Source: Didemnitutus sp041906465
GTDB taxonomy: Bacteria > Verrucomicrobiota > Verrucomicrobiia > Opitutales > Opitutaceae
NCBI GenBank assembly: GCA_041906465.1
Contig: JAYRJE010000002.1
Span: forward strand, 463,748 to 527,747
Reading direction: 5' to 3'
Length of the DNA: 64,000 nt
Below, one piece after another: positions 52,520-62,200 of this stretch. Each line of letters opens with the position of its first letter. Position 1 is the stretch's first letter. Both the position numbers and the translations under genes were made by a program. A model generated the notes under the pieces. That model saw only the letters and a list, made by a program, of their open reading frames with translations. It did not search any database and had not been told where the DNA came from.

Positions 52520-54742
52520 TCAACGCGCGGCGACGCTCGCGGCGAGTGCGGCGTGACGCGGGAGTAGTCGGGCCGAGTCGAACTCGCTGGCGACACGCTG
52601 CGCGGCGGCGGCGCCGAGGGCGGCGGCACGGGAGGGATCGCTCAAGGCAGAGGCCATGGCGCGAGCCAGCGCGGCGGGATCGCCGGGGGGCACGAGGATC
52701 GCTTCGCGATCAGCGCGCGCCATTTCCGGGATGCCGTGGACGTTCGTGCTGACGATCGGCAGGGCGAAACCCATGGCTTCGAGCACGACGCGCGGGAAGG
52801 ATTCTTCGTAGCTGCTGCAGACGAAGAGGTCGGCCGCACCATAGAATTCGTAGGGCGTGGCGGTCTCGCCGACGATGCGCAGGTTGTCGCGGTGCAGTTG
52901 GGCAAGAATGTCGGCGACGTGCTGGTCGAACGCGGTGTGGCGTCCGCCGACGATCAGGAACTGCGCCGAGGCGGCCAGCTCCGGGTGGGCGCGCCAGAGG
53001 AGGTCGACGGCGCGGGCGAAAAGGTGCTGGCCCTTGCGATCGCAGACCGTGCCGACGTTGATCACGAGGCGCGTGGCCGGCGCGAGGCCGAGACGCTCGC
53101 GCAGTGCGGCGCGCGCGTGGGCGGCGCGGAAGCGGTTCAGTTGCGCAAGGTCGATCCACCCGGGGTTAAGGCTGTGATTGGCGCGCGTGAGCAGCGGGCG
53201 GTAGTAGCGCCGGGTGGTGTCGGTGAGGAACGACACGTGCGTGGCGACCGCGAAGGCTTGCTTCACGATGGGCAGGAGCGCGGGCGGGAGATGCCCGTGG
53301 TAGAACGCGTCAGGCGTCGTGCTTTCGTGGATGTAGAACAGCGACGGCCGGCCGGCGCGGTGCGCGAGATGGATGCCCCAGTAGGCGGAGAGCGTGTTGG
53401 CGACGACGAGATCGGTGGCGCTCCAGTCGAGTGCGTCCGCGATCGGCGTCAGGGCCGCGCGCCAGGCGCGGGGTGTGCGGGCGTGGTGGAGCCGGCGGAC
53501 GTCGACGAGCTGCACGGCGGCGCCGAGCGCGGCGAAGCGCGCGCGCAGCGGTCCCTCGGCGCCGCTGGCCACCTGCAGCACGCAGCCGCGGCTCGCGAGA
53601 TGCGTGGCGTATTCGAGCAGGAACAGCGGCGCGCCCTCGAAGTTCAGGTTGTGCGTGACGAGCGTGACGTGGCGCGGCGCGGCGGGAGCGGGGGCGGCGG
53701 GTGTGCCTTCGTTGACGCAATACGGGCCGCGATCGGCGCGGGTGCGGAACTCGTTCCAGACCTCGCGCAGCGCGTCACGTCCGCCACGGTCGAGCGGCAC
53801 GCGCAGTCCGCGCGCTGCGCAGGCGCGGCGCAGCGCGAGCACGGCGGCGACGAAACGCCCGAGCCGGAACGGGCCGTAGGGCAGTTTGGCGGTCTCGCCT
53901 TCGAGCACGTGATTGCGCTGCACGTGACAGAGGTGCCACGACCCGTCCGCCAGTTCGGCGTAAATGCGCACGGTGAGTGGTTGCGGCAGCGACGACGGCA
54001 CGTCGACGAAGCCGTGGAGGCGTGAGGCGCGGGCCGATGCGTGTTGCGGGAAAAGATCGGCGACGTAGGCCAGCTCCGCGCCGTAATCGAGGAAGGACCA
54101 CGCCTGCAGATCGACCGTGGCCGCCACGCGGCGAATCGGGGCGGTTTCGTGAAACAGCCAGCCCTCGACGATGAGCCGGCCGAAGATGGCGCGCTCGAGC
54201 AGGCACGGCTGGTGCAGGTGTCCGTGGAAGGGCAGCGGCGCATAGCGGACCACACTCGGGTGCGGCAGCGCAGCGACGATCCCGGCGGCGGCGCGATCCA
54301 GCGAGGCGTTGCCGGCGCTCTGGAGCAGGAAACGCAGCGCGCGGGCGAATTCGTGCGGATAGATGGTGTGCGGTGACGTGGCGGCCGTCGCGGCGCCGCC
54401 CGTGCCGGGCGGCACGGAAAGTGGGATCTCGGTCAGCGGCACCCAGCCGTCGGCGACCGTGCAAACTTCGACGATCGCGCGCGATTCGCCGGCCGGCGCG
54501 CGGAGGGAGACTTCGAACCCGGCGAGGAGGAACGGCCTCGCCTCGCGAAAGAATTGCGCGAGGTCGGGACGGGGGAAGCCGAAGACCGCGGGGAAAACAG
54601 TCGTTCCGATCCGCACGCGCAGATCGGTGAGAAACGCGCCTTGGCGCCCGACGGCCCAACCGCGCCACAGCACCGGCGCACCCGGCTGGGCGGGCGCGGT
54701 GCAGTCGTCGAAGTGGAAGGTGGCGTGCGGGGTTTCCTGCAT
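52520..54742 (-). CDS. Modular GT4 glycosyltransferase with two N-terminal beta modules
   Basis: ATG 54742 gives MQETPHATFHFDDCTAP and 740 residues; the much longer open frame upstream is antisense to the next GT-C gene. Module 1: VLWRGWAVGRQGAFLTDLRV and FGFPRPDLAQFF. Module 2: GHLHQPCLLER, LIVEGWLFHETAP and YAELADGSWHL. GT4 domain: LVTHNLNFEGAPLFLLEYA, LFYIHESTTPDAFY and EX7E E647/E655 in EESFPRVVLE, followed by VSTNVHGIPEMA. All catalytic features are kept. A TTTACA box lies 37 bases upstream. It pairs divergently with the GT-C gene at 54872. Confidence 0.9.
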   Translation of the reverse strand: MQETPHATFHFDDCTAPAQPGAPVLWRGWAVGRQGAFLTDLRVRIGTTVFPAVFGFPRPDLAQFFREARPFLLAGFEVSLRAPAGESRAIVEVCTVADGWVPLTEIPLSVPPGTGGAATAATSPHTIYPHEFARALRFLLQSAGNASLDRAAAGIVAALPHPSVVRYAPLPFHGHLHQPCLLERAIFGRLIVEGWLFHETAPIRRVAATVDLQAWSFLDYGAELAYVADLFPQHASARASRLHGFVDVPSSLPQPLTVRIYAELADGSWHLCHVQRNHVLEGETAKLPYGPFRLGRFVAAVLALRRACAARGLRVPLDRGGRDALREVWNEFRTRADRGPYCVNEGTPAAPAPAAPRHVTLVTHNLNFEGAPLFLLEYATHLASRGCVLQVASGAEGPLRARFAALGAAVQLVDVRRLHHARTPRAWRAALTPIADALDWSATDLVVANTLSAYWGIHLAHRAGRPSLFYIHESTTPDAFYHGHLPPALLPIVKQAFAVATHVSFLTDTTRRYYRPLLTRANHSLNPGWIDLAQLNRFRAAHARAALRERLGLAPATRLVINVGTVCDRKGQHLFARAVDLLWRAHPELAASAQFLIVGGRHTAFDQHVADILAQLHRDNLRIVGETATPYEFYGAADLFVCSSYEESFPRVVLEAMGFALPIVSTNVHGIPEMARADREAILVPPGDPAALARAMASALSDPSRAAALGAAAAQRVASEFDSARLLPRHAALAASVAAR

Positions 54743-54755
54743 GCGGTGAAGGCGG

Positions 54756-54784
54756 ACGATTGCGGGCGCGCCGGGCCTTGTAAA
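54756..54784 (-). promoter_or_regulatory. Candidate promoter of the modular GT4 gene
   Basis: TTTACA (54784-54779, minus strand) lies within GCTTTACAAGGCCCGGCGCG. The same block recurs upstream of the gene starting at 63187, at almost the same distance from the ATG. A 17-base spacer would place AATCGT (54761-54756) at -10, which is weak. Confidence 0.3.
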
Positions 54785-54871
54785 GCGAAGCCACGCGCCG
54801 GCGGAGTGCGGCGGTCTTTCGGTGCGGGAGTAGCGGGCGGATGGGCGATGATTGTCGTGAGGGGGAACGCC

Positions 54872-57022
54872 ATGACTACCGCGGGGAAAGAGATTGCCGG
54901 GCCCAGTGAGCCTTCCTTTGTTCGGACGACCATGCGTCCTCCCCAGGAGAACTCTTTCGAGCGCCGATTGTTCATCGGGGTCTTTGTCATTGCGCTCCTG
55001 TGGCACGCGAGCCTGGTGCTCTATCATTTGCGGATGCCGTTCCTGGCTGGACACGAGTTCCGGCAGTCGCAGACGGCGTTGATCGCCTATTACATCGATC
55101 AGGAGAACAATTTCTCGCCGATTTATGAGCAGCCGTTGCTCGGCAAGCCGTGGGTGGGCTTCATCCTCGAGTTTCCGCTCTATCAGTGGGGCGTGGTGGG
55201 CCTGAGCCGCGCGACGGGATGGCCGCATTTTCTCGCGGCGCGCGTGATCTCGATCGCGGCGTTTTATGCGGCGTTGCCGGCGCTCGCGCTGCTGCTGGCG
55301 CGACTGGGTCTGTCGCGGCCACGGCGGCTTTTCGTGCTGGCGGCGGTGCTGCTGTGTCCGGTCTACATTTTCTACACGCGCGCCTTTCTGATCGATCCGC
55401 TGGAGTTCACCTGCTGCACGTGGTTCGTGGCGGCGTTTGTGCGAACGATGGACGAGCGACGCGTGCGCTGGTGGCTCCTCGCGACGGTGGCGGGCGTCGG
55501 TGCGGCGCTGGTCAAGAGTTTCATGCTCGCGGTGTGGCTGATGCCGGCGGCGGCCTACGGGGCGTGGATGCTGTGGCGCGATCTGCGGGCGCGCGACGGC
55601 TGGCGGGCCCCGGCAGCGACACTGGCGTGGGGGCTCGGTTCGGTGGTGCTCCCGTTCGCGGCGTTGAAATGGTGGATCGGACTGACGGACCCGATCAAGG
55701 CGGCGCATCCGTCCGCGTGGATCTTCACCTCGCAAAACCTGTCGGTGGGCAACTGGGGCTTGTTCAAATTTTCGTCCCTGTTCTCGCGCGAGGTCTGGAG
55801 CACGCTGATGGCGCGGTGGAGCGAGGCGATCATGCCGCCGTGGCTGATTCTTGGACTGACGGTCGCGGGGCTGGTCGCGTTGCCGCGCGTGCGGGCGAAG
55901 TTCGCCGGTGTGGCGGGCGTGTTCTTCCTGTCGCAGACGTTGTTCCCCTTCGCCTACGCCTACCAGGACTACTACTACTATTCGTGCGCGGTGTTTCTCG
56001 TTGCGGGTTTCGCGCTGCTGGCGCTCGAGGTGTGGGACAGTCGCGTGCCGCGCGGGCTGGCCGTCGGGGTGATGCTCGTGCCGTTGGCGGCGCAGGCGTG
56101 GACCTACGCGGGCAATTACCTGCTGCTGCAACGCGTCGAATCGCAGGGCTGGACGACGTTCACGCGTTCCATTCAGGAGCTCACGCCCAAGGATTCGGTG
56201 ATCGTCGTGGCGGGTAACGACTGGGCGGCGATGACGCCGTATTATTCGCAGCGTCGCGCGCTGATGATCCGCAATGGGCTGGAATACGACCACGCCTACC
56301 TGGAACGGGCGTTTCGCGACCTCGCGGACGAAGATGTGGCGGCCTTGATCGTCATGGGACACGTCCGCGAAAACCGGGAGTTCCTCGACCGGGCGCTCGC
56401 GGCGTTCGACATGGAGCGCGTGCCAACCTACCAGCACGGCGACAAGGCCGACATTTACCTGCGGCGGATTTACGTGCCGGGTGGCTTGGTGCACTTGCGC
56501 AACTCCTACAACCGCTATGGTCGCGAAATGACGATTCCGCCGCGTCCGCCCGAGGAGGCACGCGTCCCGCTGGCCGTGCCGCCGGCGGTCGCGAAGACCG
56601 CGTTCCCCATGGTGACGCCCGGTCCCTTCCAATGTGATTTTCAGTTCGGCTACGACATGGGCCGCTTCCTCGAAATGCAGGCGTTGGGCGCGCACGCGGA
56701 CAGCCACCTTTGGCTGCGCCCGCCGAGCGATGCGCGTTCGATCACTTGGGAGTTCGGCATCTACGACGACGCGTGGCAGCGCGCCGGCGGGAAAACCAAC
56801 GGCATCGAAATGGTGGTCGTGGCGGAGCGGCCGGACGGGAGCAAGCGGCAGGTGTTCCGGCGGCTGCTCGATCCGGTGAATGTGTCGGGTGATCGCGGGT
56901 TGCAGCGCGCGGTCATCGCCTACACGCCCGAGGCGCCGGACGAGGTGCTGCGCTTCGACGCCGCCGCGAACGGCTCGATCGCTTTCGACTGGGGTTACTG
57001 GCGGCGGATCGAGGTCAAGTGA
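54872..57022 (+). CDS. GT-C membrane glycosyltransferase (EFRQxQTA group) with C-terminal module
   Basis: ATG 54872 is supported by AGGGGG six bases upstream, the best ribosome-binding site in the window, and gives 716 residues. The catalytic loop is LAGHEFRQSQTALIAYYI (E62), then NNFSPIYEQPLLGKPWVG and LEFPLYQWGVV, so it is a diverged relative of the proteins at 50410 and 63303. YTRAFLIDPLEF and about ten helices follow. The accessory module covers 613-716: KTNGIEMVV, LLDPVNVSGDRG and FDWGYWRRIEVK. Its 3' end overlaps the convergent GT4 gene by 8 bases. Confidence 0.87.
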   Translation: MTTAGKEIAGPSEPSFVRTTMRPPQENSFERRLFIGVFVIALLWHASLVLYHLRMPFLAGHEFRQSQTALIAYYIDQENNFSPIYEQPLLGKPWVGFILEFPLYQWGVVGLSRATGWPHFLAARVISIAAFYAALPALALLLARLGLSRPRRLFVLAAVLLCPVYIFYTRAFLIDPLEFTCCTWFVAAFVRTMDERRVRWWLLATVAGVGAALVKSFMLAVWLMPAAAYGAWMLWRDLRARDGWRAPAATLAWGLGSVVLPFAALKWWIGLTDPIKAAHPSAWIFTSQNLSVGNWGLFKFSSLFSREVWSTLMARWSEAIMPPWLILGLTVAGLVALPRVRAKFAGVAGVFFLSQTLFPFAYAYQDYYYYSCAVFLVAGFALLALEVWDSRVPRGLAVGVMLVPLAAQAWTYAGNYLLLQRVESQGWTTFTRSIQELTPKDSVIVVAGNDWAAMTPYYSQRRALMIRNGLEYDHAYLERAFRDLADEDVAALIVMGHVRENREFLDRALAAFDMERVPTYQHGDKADIYLRRIYVPGGLVHLRNSYNRYGREMTIPPRPPEEARVPLAVPPAVAKTAFPMVTPGPFQCDFQFGYDMGRFLEMQALGAHADSHLWLRPPSDARSITWEFGIYDDAWQRAGGKTNGIEMVVVAERPDGSKRQVFRRLLDPVNVSGDRGLQRAVIAYTPEAPDEVLRFDAAANGSIAFDWGYWRRIEVK

Positions 57023-59219
57023 CCCGCGCGGCCGCGGTCTGCGCGATCAACGCGAGGTGACGCGGAAGCACCGCGCCGGCTTCGAACTCCGCGACGACGC
57101 GCGCGCGCGCCCGAGCCGCGAGAGCGCCGCGGAGAGGTGAACTCGCGAGGAGCCGCGCGAGTGCTTCGCACCACGCCGCGGTGTCGCCGGCGGGAACGAG
57201 CTGCGCCTCCAGATCAGGCCGGACGAGTTTGGGCACGCCATGCACGGCGTTGGCCAGGATCGGCACGCCCAGGGCCATCGCTTCCAATACGACTCGCGGC
57301 GAGGACTCCTCGTAGCTGCTGCACGCGAACACATCCGCCGCCTGATAGTAGTCGAGGTAGTCGATCGTTTCCGGATGGACGGCGAGGTTGGGTCGGTGGA
57401 GCGCATTGATCGCGCGGCTCAGCAGCGTGTCGAACAGCGTGTCGCGCCCGCCGAGCAGAACGAAGCGGGTGCGCGCGGCGAGGTCCGGATAGCGGCGCCA
57501 GAGGAGATCGACGGCGCGGATGAACGCGTGCTGGCCCTTGCGATCGGAGACGGTGCCGATGTTGACGACGAGCCGTTCGTCCGCACGCAGGCCGAGGCGC
57601 GCGCGGCTCATTGCGCGCGGATGCGCGCTGCGCCAGGCGTCGAGCGCCGCGACGTCGATCCAGCCGGGCGTCAGCCATTGGGCGCCGGGGTGGTAGCGTG
57701 CGGTGGCGGCTGTCGTGAACGACACCGCGGTCGCATGCGCGATGCTCTCCTCCGCGAGCGCCACCACCGCCGGCGGCACGCGGGCGCCGTAGAATTCCGC
57801 CGGCGTCGTGCTCTCGTGGATGTAGAGGAGCGACGGCCGGCCGGCCGCGCGCGCGGCGTGCACGGCCCAGAAGGTGGTGAAGGTGTTCGCGACCACGACG
57901 TCGGCCGAGGCCCAGTCGATCGTGGAGGTCGCTTCAGCAAAATCGCCGCGGGAGAATGCGGCGGAGAGATCGAGTTCGGTGACGCGTGCACCGGCCTGCT
58001 CGAATTCGCTCCGCAACGGACCGCCGCCGGCGCTGACGACGTGCACGGCCACGCGTGCGCGCGCGAGCGTGCGGGCGAGGTCGAGGAGGAAGCGCGGTGC
58101 GCCCTGCGGCGTGAGCCCGTGCGTCGCCAGGATTACCGCGCGGGGCAGTGGTTGTCCGGTCGCTGCCGGGGCGGGTCGGAGTGTCGCGCTGGAGCGGGCG
58201 CGGGACGGCCGGCGTGAGGCGCGCGTTTCGAGTTCCGCCAGTCCGCGGTTGAGTTCGTCGCCGCGCGACACGGGAATCGCGGCCGCGGCGAGCGCGGCGT
58301 CGACCGCGAGGATCGCCGCGGCGAATTCGGCGCGCGTCGCGGCGAGCGGAATTTTCTCGTTTTCCTGCGAGTGGAGATCGGCGCGGACCACCATCGCCAG
58401 ATGGAGCGAGCCGTCCGCGAGCTCGGCGTAGAGACGGAGCGCGACGGGATTGGGCAGCGATGACGGCACGTCGACGTAGCCGAGGAAGCCGCAGTCCCTG
58501 GCGTGGGCGTGTTGCGCGTAGAATGCCGCGGGGCCGGGCGACGGCTGCCCGTGGCTGATCGGCTGCAGGAACTGCAGATCGGCAGTCGCGAGCAGGCGGG
58601 CGATCTTCTGCGTCGGATGAAAGAGATGGCCAAACGCCGGGATGCGGCCGTAGCGCGAGCATGTGAACGCGACGGGCTCGTCGACGAAGCCGATGAAAGG
58701 CGGAGGTGCGGTGCGCAGGTCGCGGGGCCAGGGCAGGGTGGCGACAACTTCGCGTGCGAGTGTGGGCCAGTCGGGCAACGCGTGTCCGTCGGCCCGGCGC
58801 AGGACGGCTTCGACAATCCTGACGTGATTGAGCCAGCTCAGGGGCGGAAACGGGACGTGGGTCTCGACGCGCGGCAGCGTCGGATCGACCTCGATGTTCA
58901 CCGCTTCGAACGACGACCAGCGGCCCTCGAGTTCGAGCGCGTCGAGTTCAATCGCGTCGTCGCCGGGTTCGACCACCACAGTGATTTCGAACTCCGCGAG
59001 CGCGATCGGCTGGCCGAGCGAGAAATGCGCGGCGACATCCGCGCGCGGAATGCCGTGCACGCCGGCAAATACGCGCGCCCCGAGGCGGGCGCGCACATCG
59101 GCGAGAACACTGCCGGGCTTCGGGAGCACCCAGCCGCGGACGACATGGCGGCCCGGGGCGAGGCGCGCGCCGGCGGCGGGCGATTCGATCTGGCTCCAGC
59201 TGAAACTCGTTTCGGCCAT
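57015..59219 (-). CDS. Modular GT4 glycosyltransferase with two N-terminal beta modules
   Basis: ATG 59219 overlaps the upstream stop as TGATG and gives 734 residues; an ATG 12 bases earlier is less likely. Module 1: VVRGWVLPKPGSVLADVRAR and GIPRADVAAHF. Module 2: GFVDEPVAFTCSRYGRIP, FHPTQKIARLL and YAELADGSLHL. GT4 domain: LATHGLTPQGAPRFLLDLA (a variant of the THNLNFEGAP loop), LLYIHESTTPAEFY and EX7E E638/E646 in EESSPRVVLE. Catalytic residues look intact. The altered glycine loop suggests a different donor or acceptor from its sisters. It is co-transcribed with the 1322-residue enzyme upstream. Confidence 0.9.
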   Translation of the reverse strand: MAETSFSWSQIESPAAGARLAPGRHVVRGWVLPKPGSVLADVRARLGARVFAGVHGIPRADVAAHFSLGQPIALAEFEITVVVEPGDDAIELDALELEGRWSSFEAVNIEVDPTLPRVETHVPFPPLSWLNHVRIVEAVLRRADGHALPDWPTLAREVVATLPWPRDLRTAPPPFIGFVDEPVAFTCSRYGRIPAFGHLFHPTQKIARLLATADLQFLQPISHGQPSPGPAAFYAQHAHARDCGFLGYVDVPSSLPNPVALRLYAELADGSLHLAMVVRADLHSQENEKIPLAATRAEFAAAILAVDAALAAAAIPVSRGDELNRGLAELETRASRRPSRARSSATLRPAPAATGQPLPRAVILATHGLTPQGAPRFLLDLARTLARARVAVHVVSAGGGPLRSEFEQAGARVTELDLSAAFSRGDFAEATSTIDWASADVVVANTFTTFWAVHAARAAGRPSLLYIHESTTPAEFYGARVPPAVVALAEESIAHATAVSFTTAATARYHPGAQWLTPGWIDVAALDAWRSAHPRAMSRARLGLRADERLVVNIGTVSDRKGQHAFIRAVDLLWRRYPDLAARTRFVLLGGRDTLFDTLLSRAINALHRPNLAVHPETIDYLDYYQAADVFACSSYEESSPRVVLEAMALGVPILANAVHGVPKLVRPDLEAQLVPAGDTAAWCEALARLLASSPLRGALAARARARVVAEFEAGAVLPRHLALIAQTAAARVT

Positions 59220-62200
59220 CAGCCGAGCCACGCCTCGCGGATCATCTGCACGTGTTGGGGCAGGGCGCGGGCATGGTGGTAGTTGCGCGCGGCGCGGGCG
59301 TGCGCCATCGAGATCATCTTCGTGTTGCCGGCGAGATGGTCGGCGAGCGCGCGTTTGAGGGCGGCGGCGAGCTTGAACGGATCGCCCGCGGGCACGAGGT
59401 AGGCCTCGTCCGTGTTGGTCAGCATCTCGGGGATGCCGTTGACGTCGGTGCTGACGATGCGCGGCCCGAAGACCATCGCCTCGAGCAGCACGCGCGGGAA
59501 CGACTCCTCGAAACTCGTGCAGACGAGGATGTCGGCGAGGCGGTAGAAATCGTAGATGTCGGGCGTTTCACTGAAGATCTTCACGTCGTGAAGATTCATC
59601 AGCGCGATGTCCTCGCGCAGCGTCTCCATGTAGAGGCCCTCGCGTGCGCCGACCATGGCCCACTGCACCTTGGCGCCGGGGAATTCGCCGGCGAGTTCCT
59701 TGTTCAGGAGGTCGATGCCGCGGATGTAGATGTGCTGGCCCTTGCGCTCGCAGACCGAGCCGATGTTGACCGCGATGATCGCCTCGGGATCGAGGCCGTG
59801 CTTGCGGCGCAAGGCGGCGCGCTCGTGCGTGGCTTTGAAGGCTTCGATGCGGCCGAAGTCGACCCAGCTGCGCAGCGTGCGGAAGTTGTCGTTGAGATTC
59901 AGCTCCTCGTGGATCGCGCGCGTGGCCTCCGCGGTGAACACGACGCGGGTGGCGAGACGGAAGGCGTCCTCGACCGCATCGTGCAGGAGCGGCGGCAGCA
60001 GCGGCGCGAAGAAGCGCTTCACGGCGTTGCTTTCGTGGAGGTAGAGAGCGGAGGACTTGCCGAGCGCGTGGGCGAGGTGGACGGCCCAGAAGGTGAGCAT
60101 CGTGTTCGTGACGATGACATCGACGTCGGCGCACGGGTGCGCGGCGGTGAATTTTTTCAGCGTCGCGTCGAACTCGGGCTTCGTTTTCGCGGCGAGGAAC
60201 GCGGCGGCGTCGGACCAGACCTCGACCCGCAGTCCGGCCTGCTCGAAGCGCGGGCGCAGCGGACCCTCCTGCGGCGAGACGACGGTGACGGAAACGCCCG
60301 GTTGCTCGGCGAGGAAGCGCGCGAGTTCGAAGATGAAGATCGGCGCGCCCTCGAAGTTCAGGTTGTGCGTGACCACGAGTGCGCGGAACGGCCGCGGCGT
60401 CTGCGCGTAGCGTTGATGATACGGATTGAGGGGAAGATTCCTCGGCGGAAACTGCAGCGCCTCGCTGTGAAACGGATCGCGGTAGCCGCCGTGGCGCGCG
60501 AGATACTCGACGTGCTCGCGTTCGGCGTAGGTGTTGCCGCGCGAGGCGCTGCCGACGTGGCGCAGGACGGCCTGCGGCGTGACGACCGTGCGGTAGCCGG
60601 CGGCGGCGGCGCGCAGGCAGTAGTCGACGTCGTTGTAGGCGACGCGGAGCTTCTCTGCGTCGAAGCCGCGGAGCTCGCGGTAGAGCGACGTGCGGGTAAG
60701 CAGGCAGGCGCCGGTGACGGCGGCGACGTTGCGCGCAGCGTGCGGCAGGAAGAGGTAACCGAGATCCTCGGCGGGCTCGCGTTCGAAGAGGACGTGCGCG
60801 AGGTGATCGTCGCGGCTGAAGCTGATGCCGGCGTGGTTGATCGTGCCGTCGGGGTAAAGGAGCTTGGCGCCCACGACGCCGACGCCGGCGATCGACATCC
60901 AGCCGACCATGTCCTCGAGCCAGCCGGGCGTGAGGGCCTCGACGTCGTTGTTCAGGTGGAGGACGAGCGGGGTGCCGGCGCGCGCGGTGCCGAGGTTGAC
61001 GAGGCGCGAGTAGTTGAAGCCTTCGCCGGTGGCAGGCGCGCGCAGCACTTCGACGCGGAGGTCGGTGCGTGCGGGCAGTGCCGCGAGGTAGTCGAGCGCG
61101 GCGGGTTCGTCGGAGTTATCGTCGACGACGACGACTTGCACGTGCTCGCGCGGCGTGGTGCGCGCGAGCGAGTCGAGGCACGTCGCGAGAAGATCAGGGC
61201 GGTTCTTCGACGGGATGACGACCGTGACGGGATTCTCGGCGAGGAGCGCGGGGTCCCATTTCAACTGGTGCAGGCAGAGCGCGTAATTCTTCGCGAAGTC
61301 CGGCAGCGTGGGCTCGGCGCGGAGCTTCCGGCGCGCGACGGCTTCGGCGATGCCGTTGCGCGCGGCGGCGAAGAGGTAGCCTTTCTGGTCGCCGCGCGAA
61401 GCGGTGCTCTCGGCGTGGGCGCGCCAATGATAGCCGATGAACGGCACGTGCACGACGTCGCGGTCGTCGATCAGCTCCCAGCAGCGGAGAAAGAGATCGA
61501 TGTCCTGCGCGCCGTTGAACTCGGGCCGCAGGCGGCCGGCGCGCTCGACGATGTCGCGGCGGATGACGGTGAGGTGGTGCGTGTAGTTGTGCGTGATCGC
61601 CATCTCGGGCGACCAGCCGCCTTTGAACTGCGGGTCGAAGCGGCGACCGGTGTCGTCGATCTTGTCTTCGTCGGTGTAGAGATAACTTGCGGTCGGGTGA
61701 CGCGCGATGGCTTGGGCGACGTGGAGGAGGGCATCGTGCGGCAGCACGTCGTCGTGATCGAGCAACGCCACGAAGCCGCCGGTGGCGACGTCGAGGGCGG
61801 AGTTCGTGGCGCGGGAGATGTGGCCGTTTTGCGGGCGGAAGACGGGCTTGATGCGCGGGTCGGCTTTTGCGGCGGCTTCGAGGATGCGGCGGACGTGCGG
61901 CTGCGGTGACGCGTCGTCGGCGATGCAGAGTTCCCAGCGCGGATAGAGCTGCTGTTTCAGGCAATCCAGCAGCTCGTGGAGATATTTTTCGGGCGTATTG
62001 TAGGCAGGGACGACGACGCTGATGAGCGGACCGCCGGCCTTCGCGAGCGCGTCGGCGTCGGACTGCAGCACGGCGCGGAGGCGCGGCGTGAGGCGGTTGT
62101 GCCAGCACCAGCGCGTGTAGGGATCCTGGTCGCGGCGGCGGACGATCGCGGCGGGGACTTTCGGCGCCTCACCGCGGCTGAGCGTTTGCGCGAGATGCGC

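Noticed and set aside
54743..56707. Extension of the modular GT4 gene at 52520-54742 to a 1395-residue frame
   Set aside because: The added part is antisense to the well-supported GT-C gene at 54872-57022 and has no domain. The five paralogues all start at the module 1 position.
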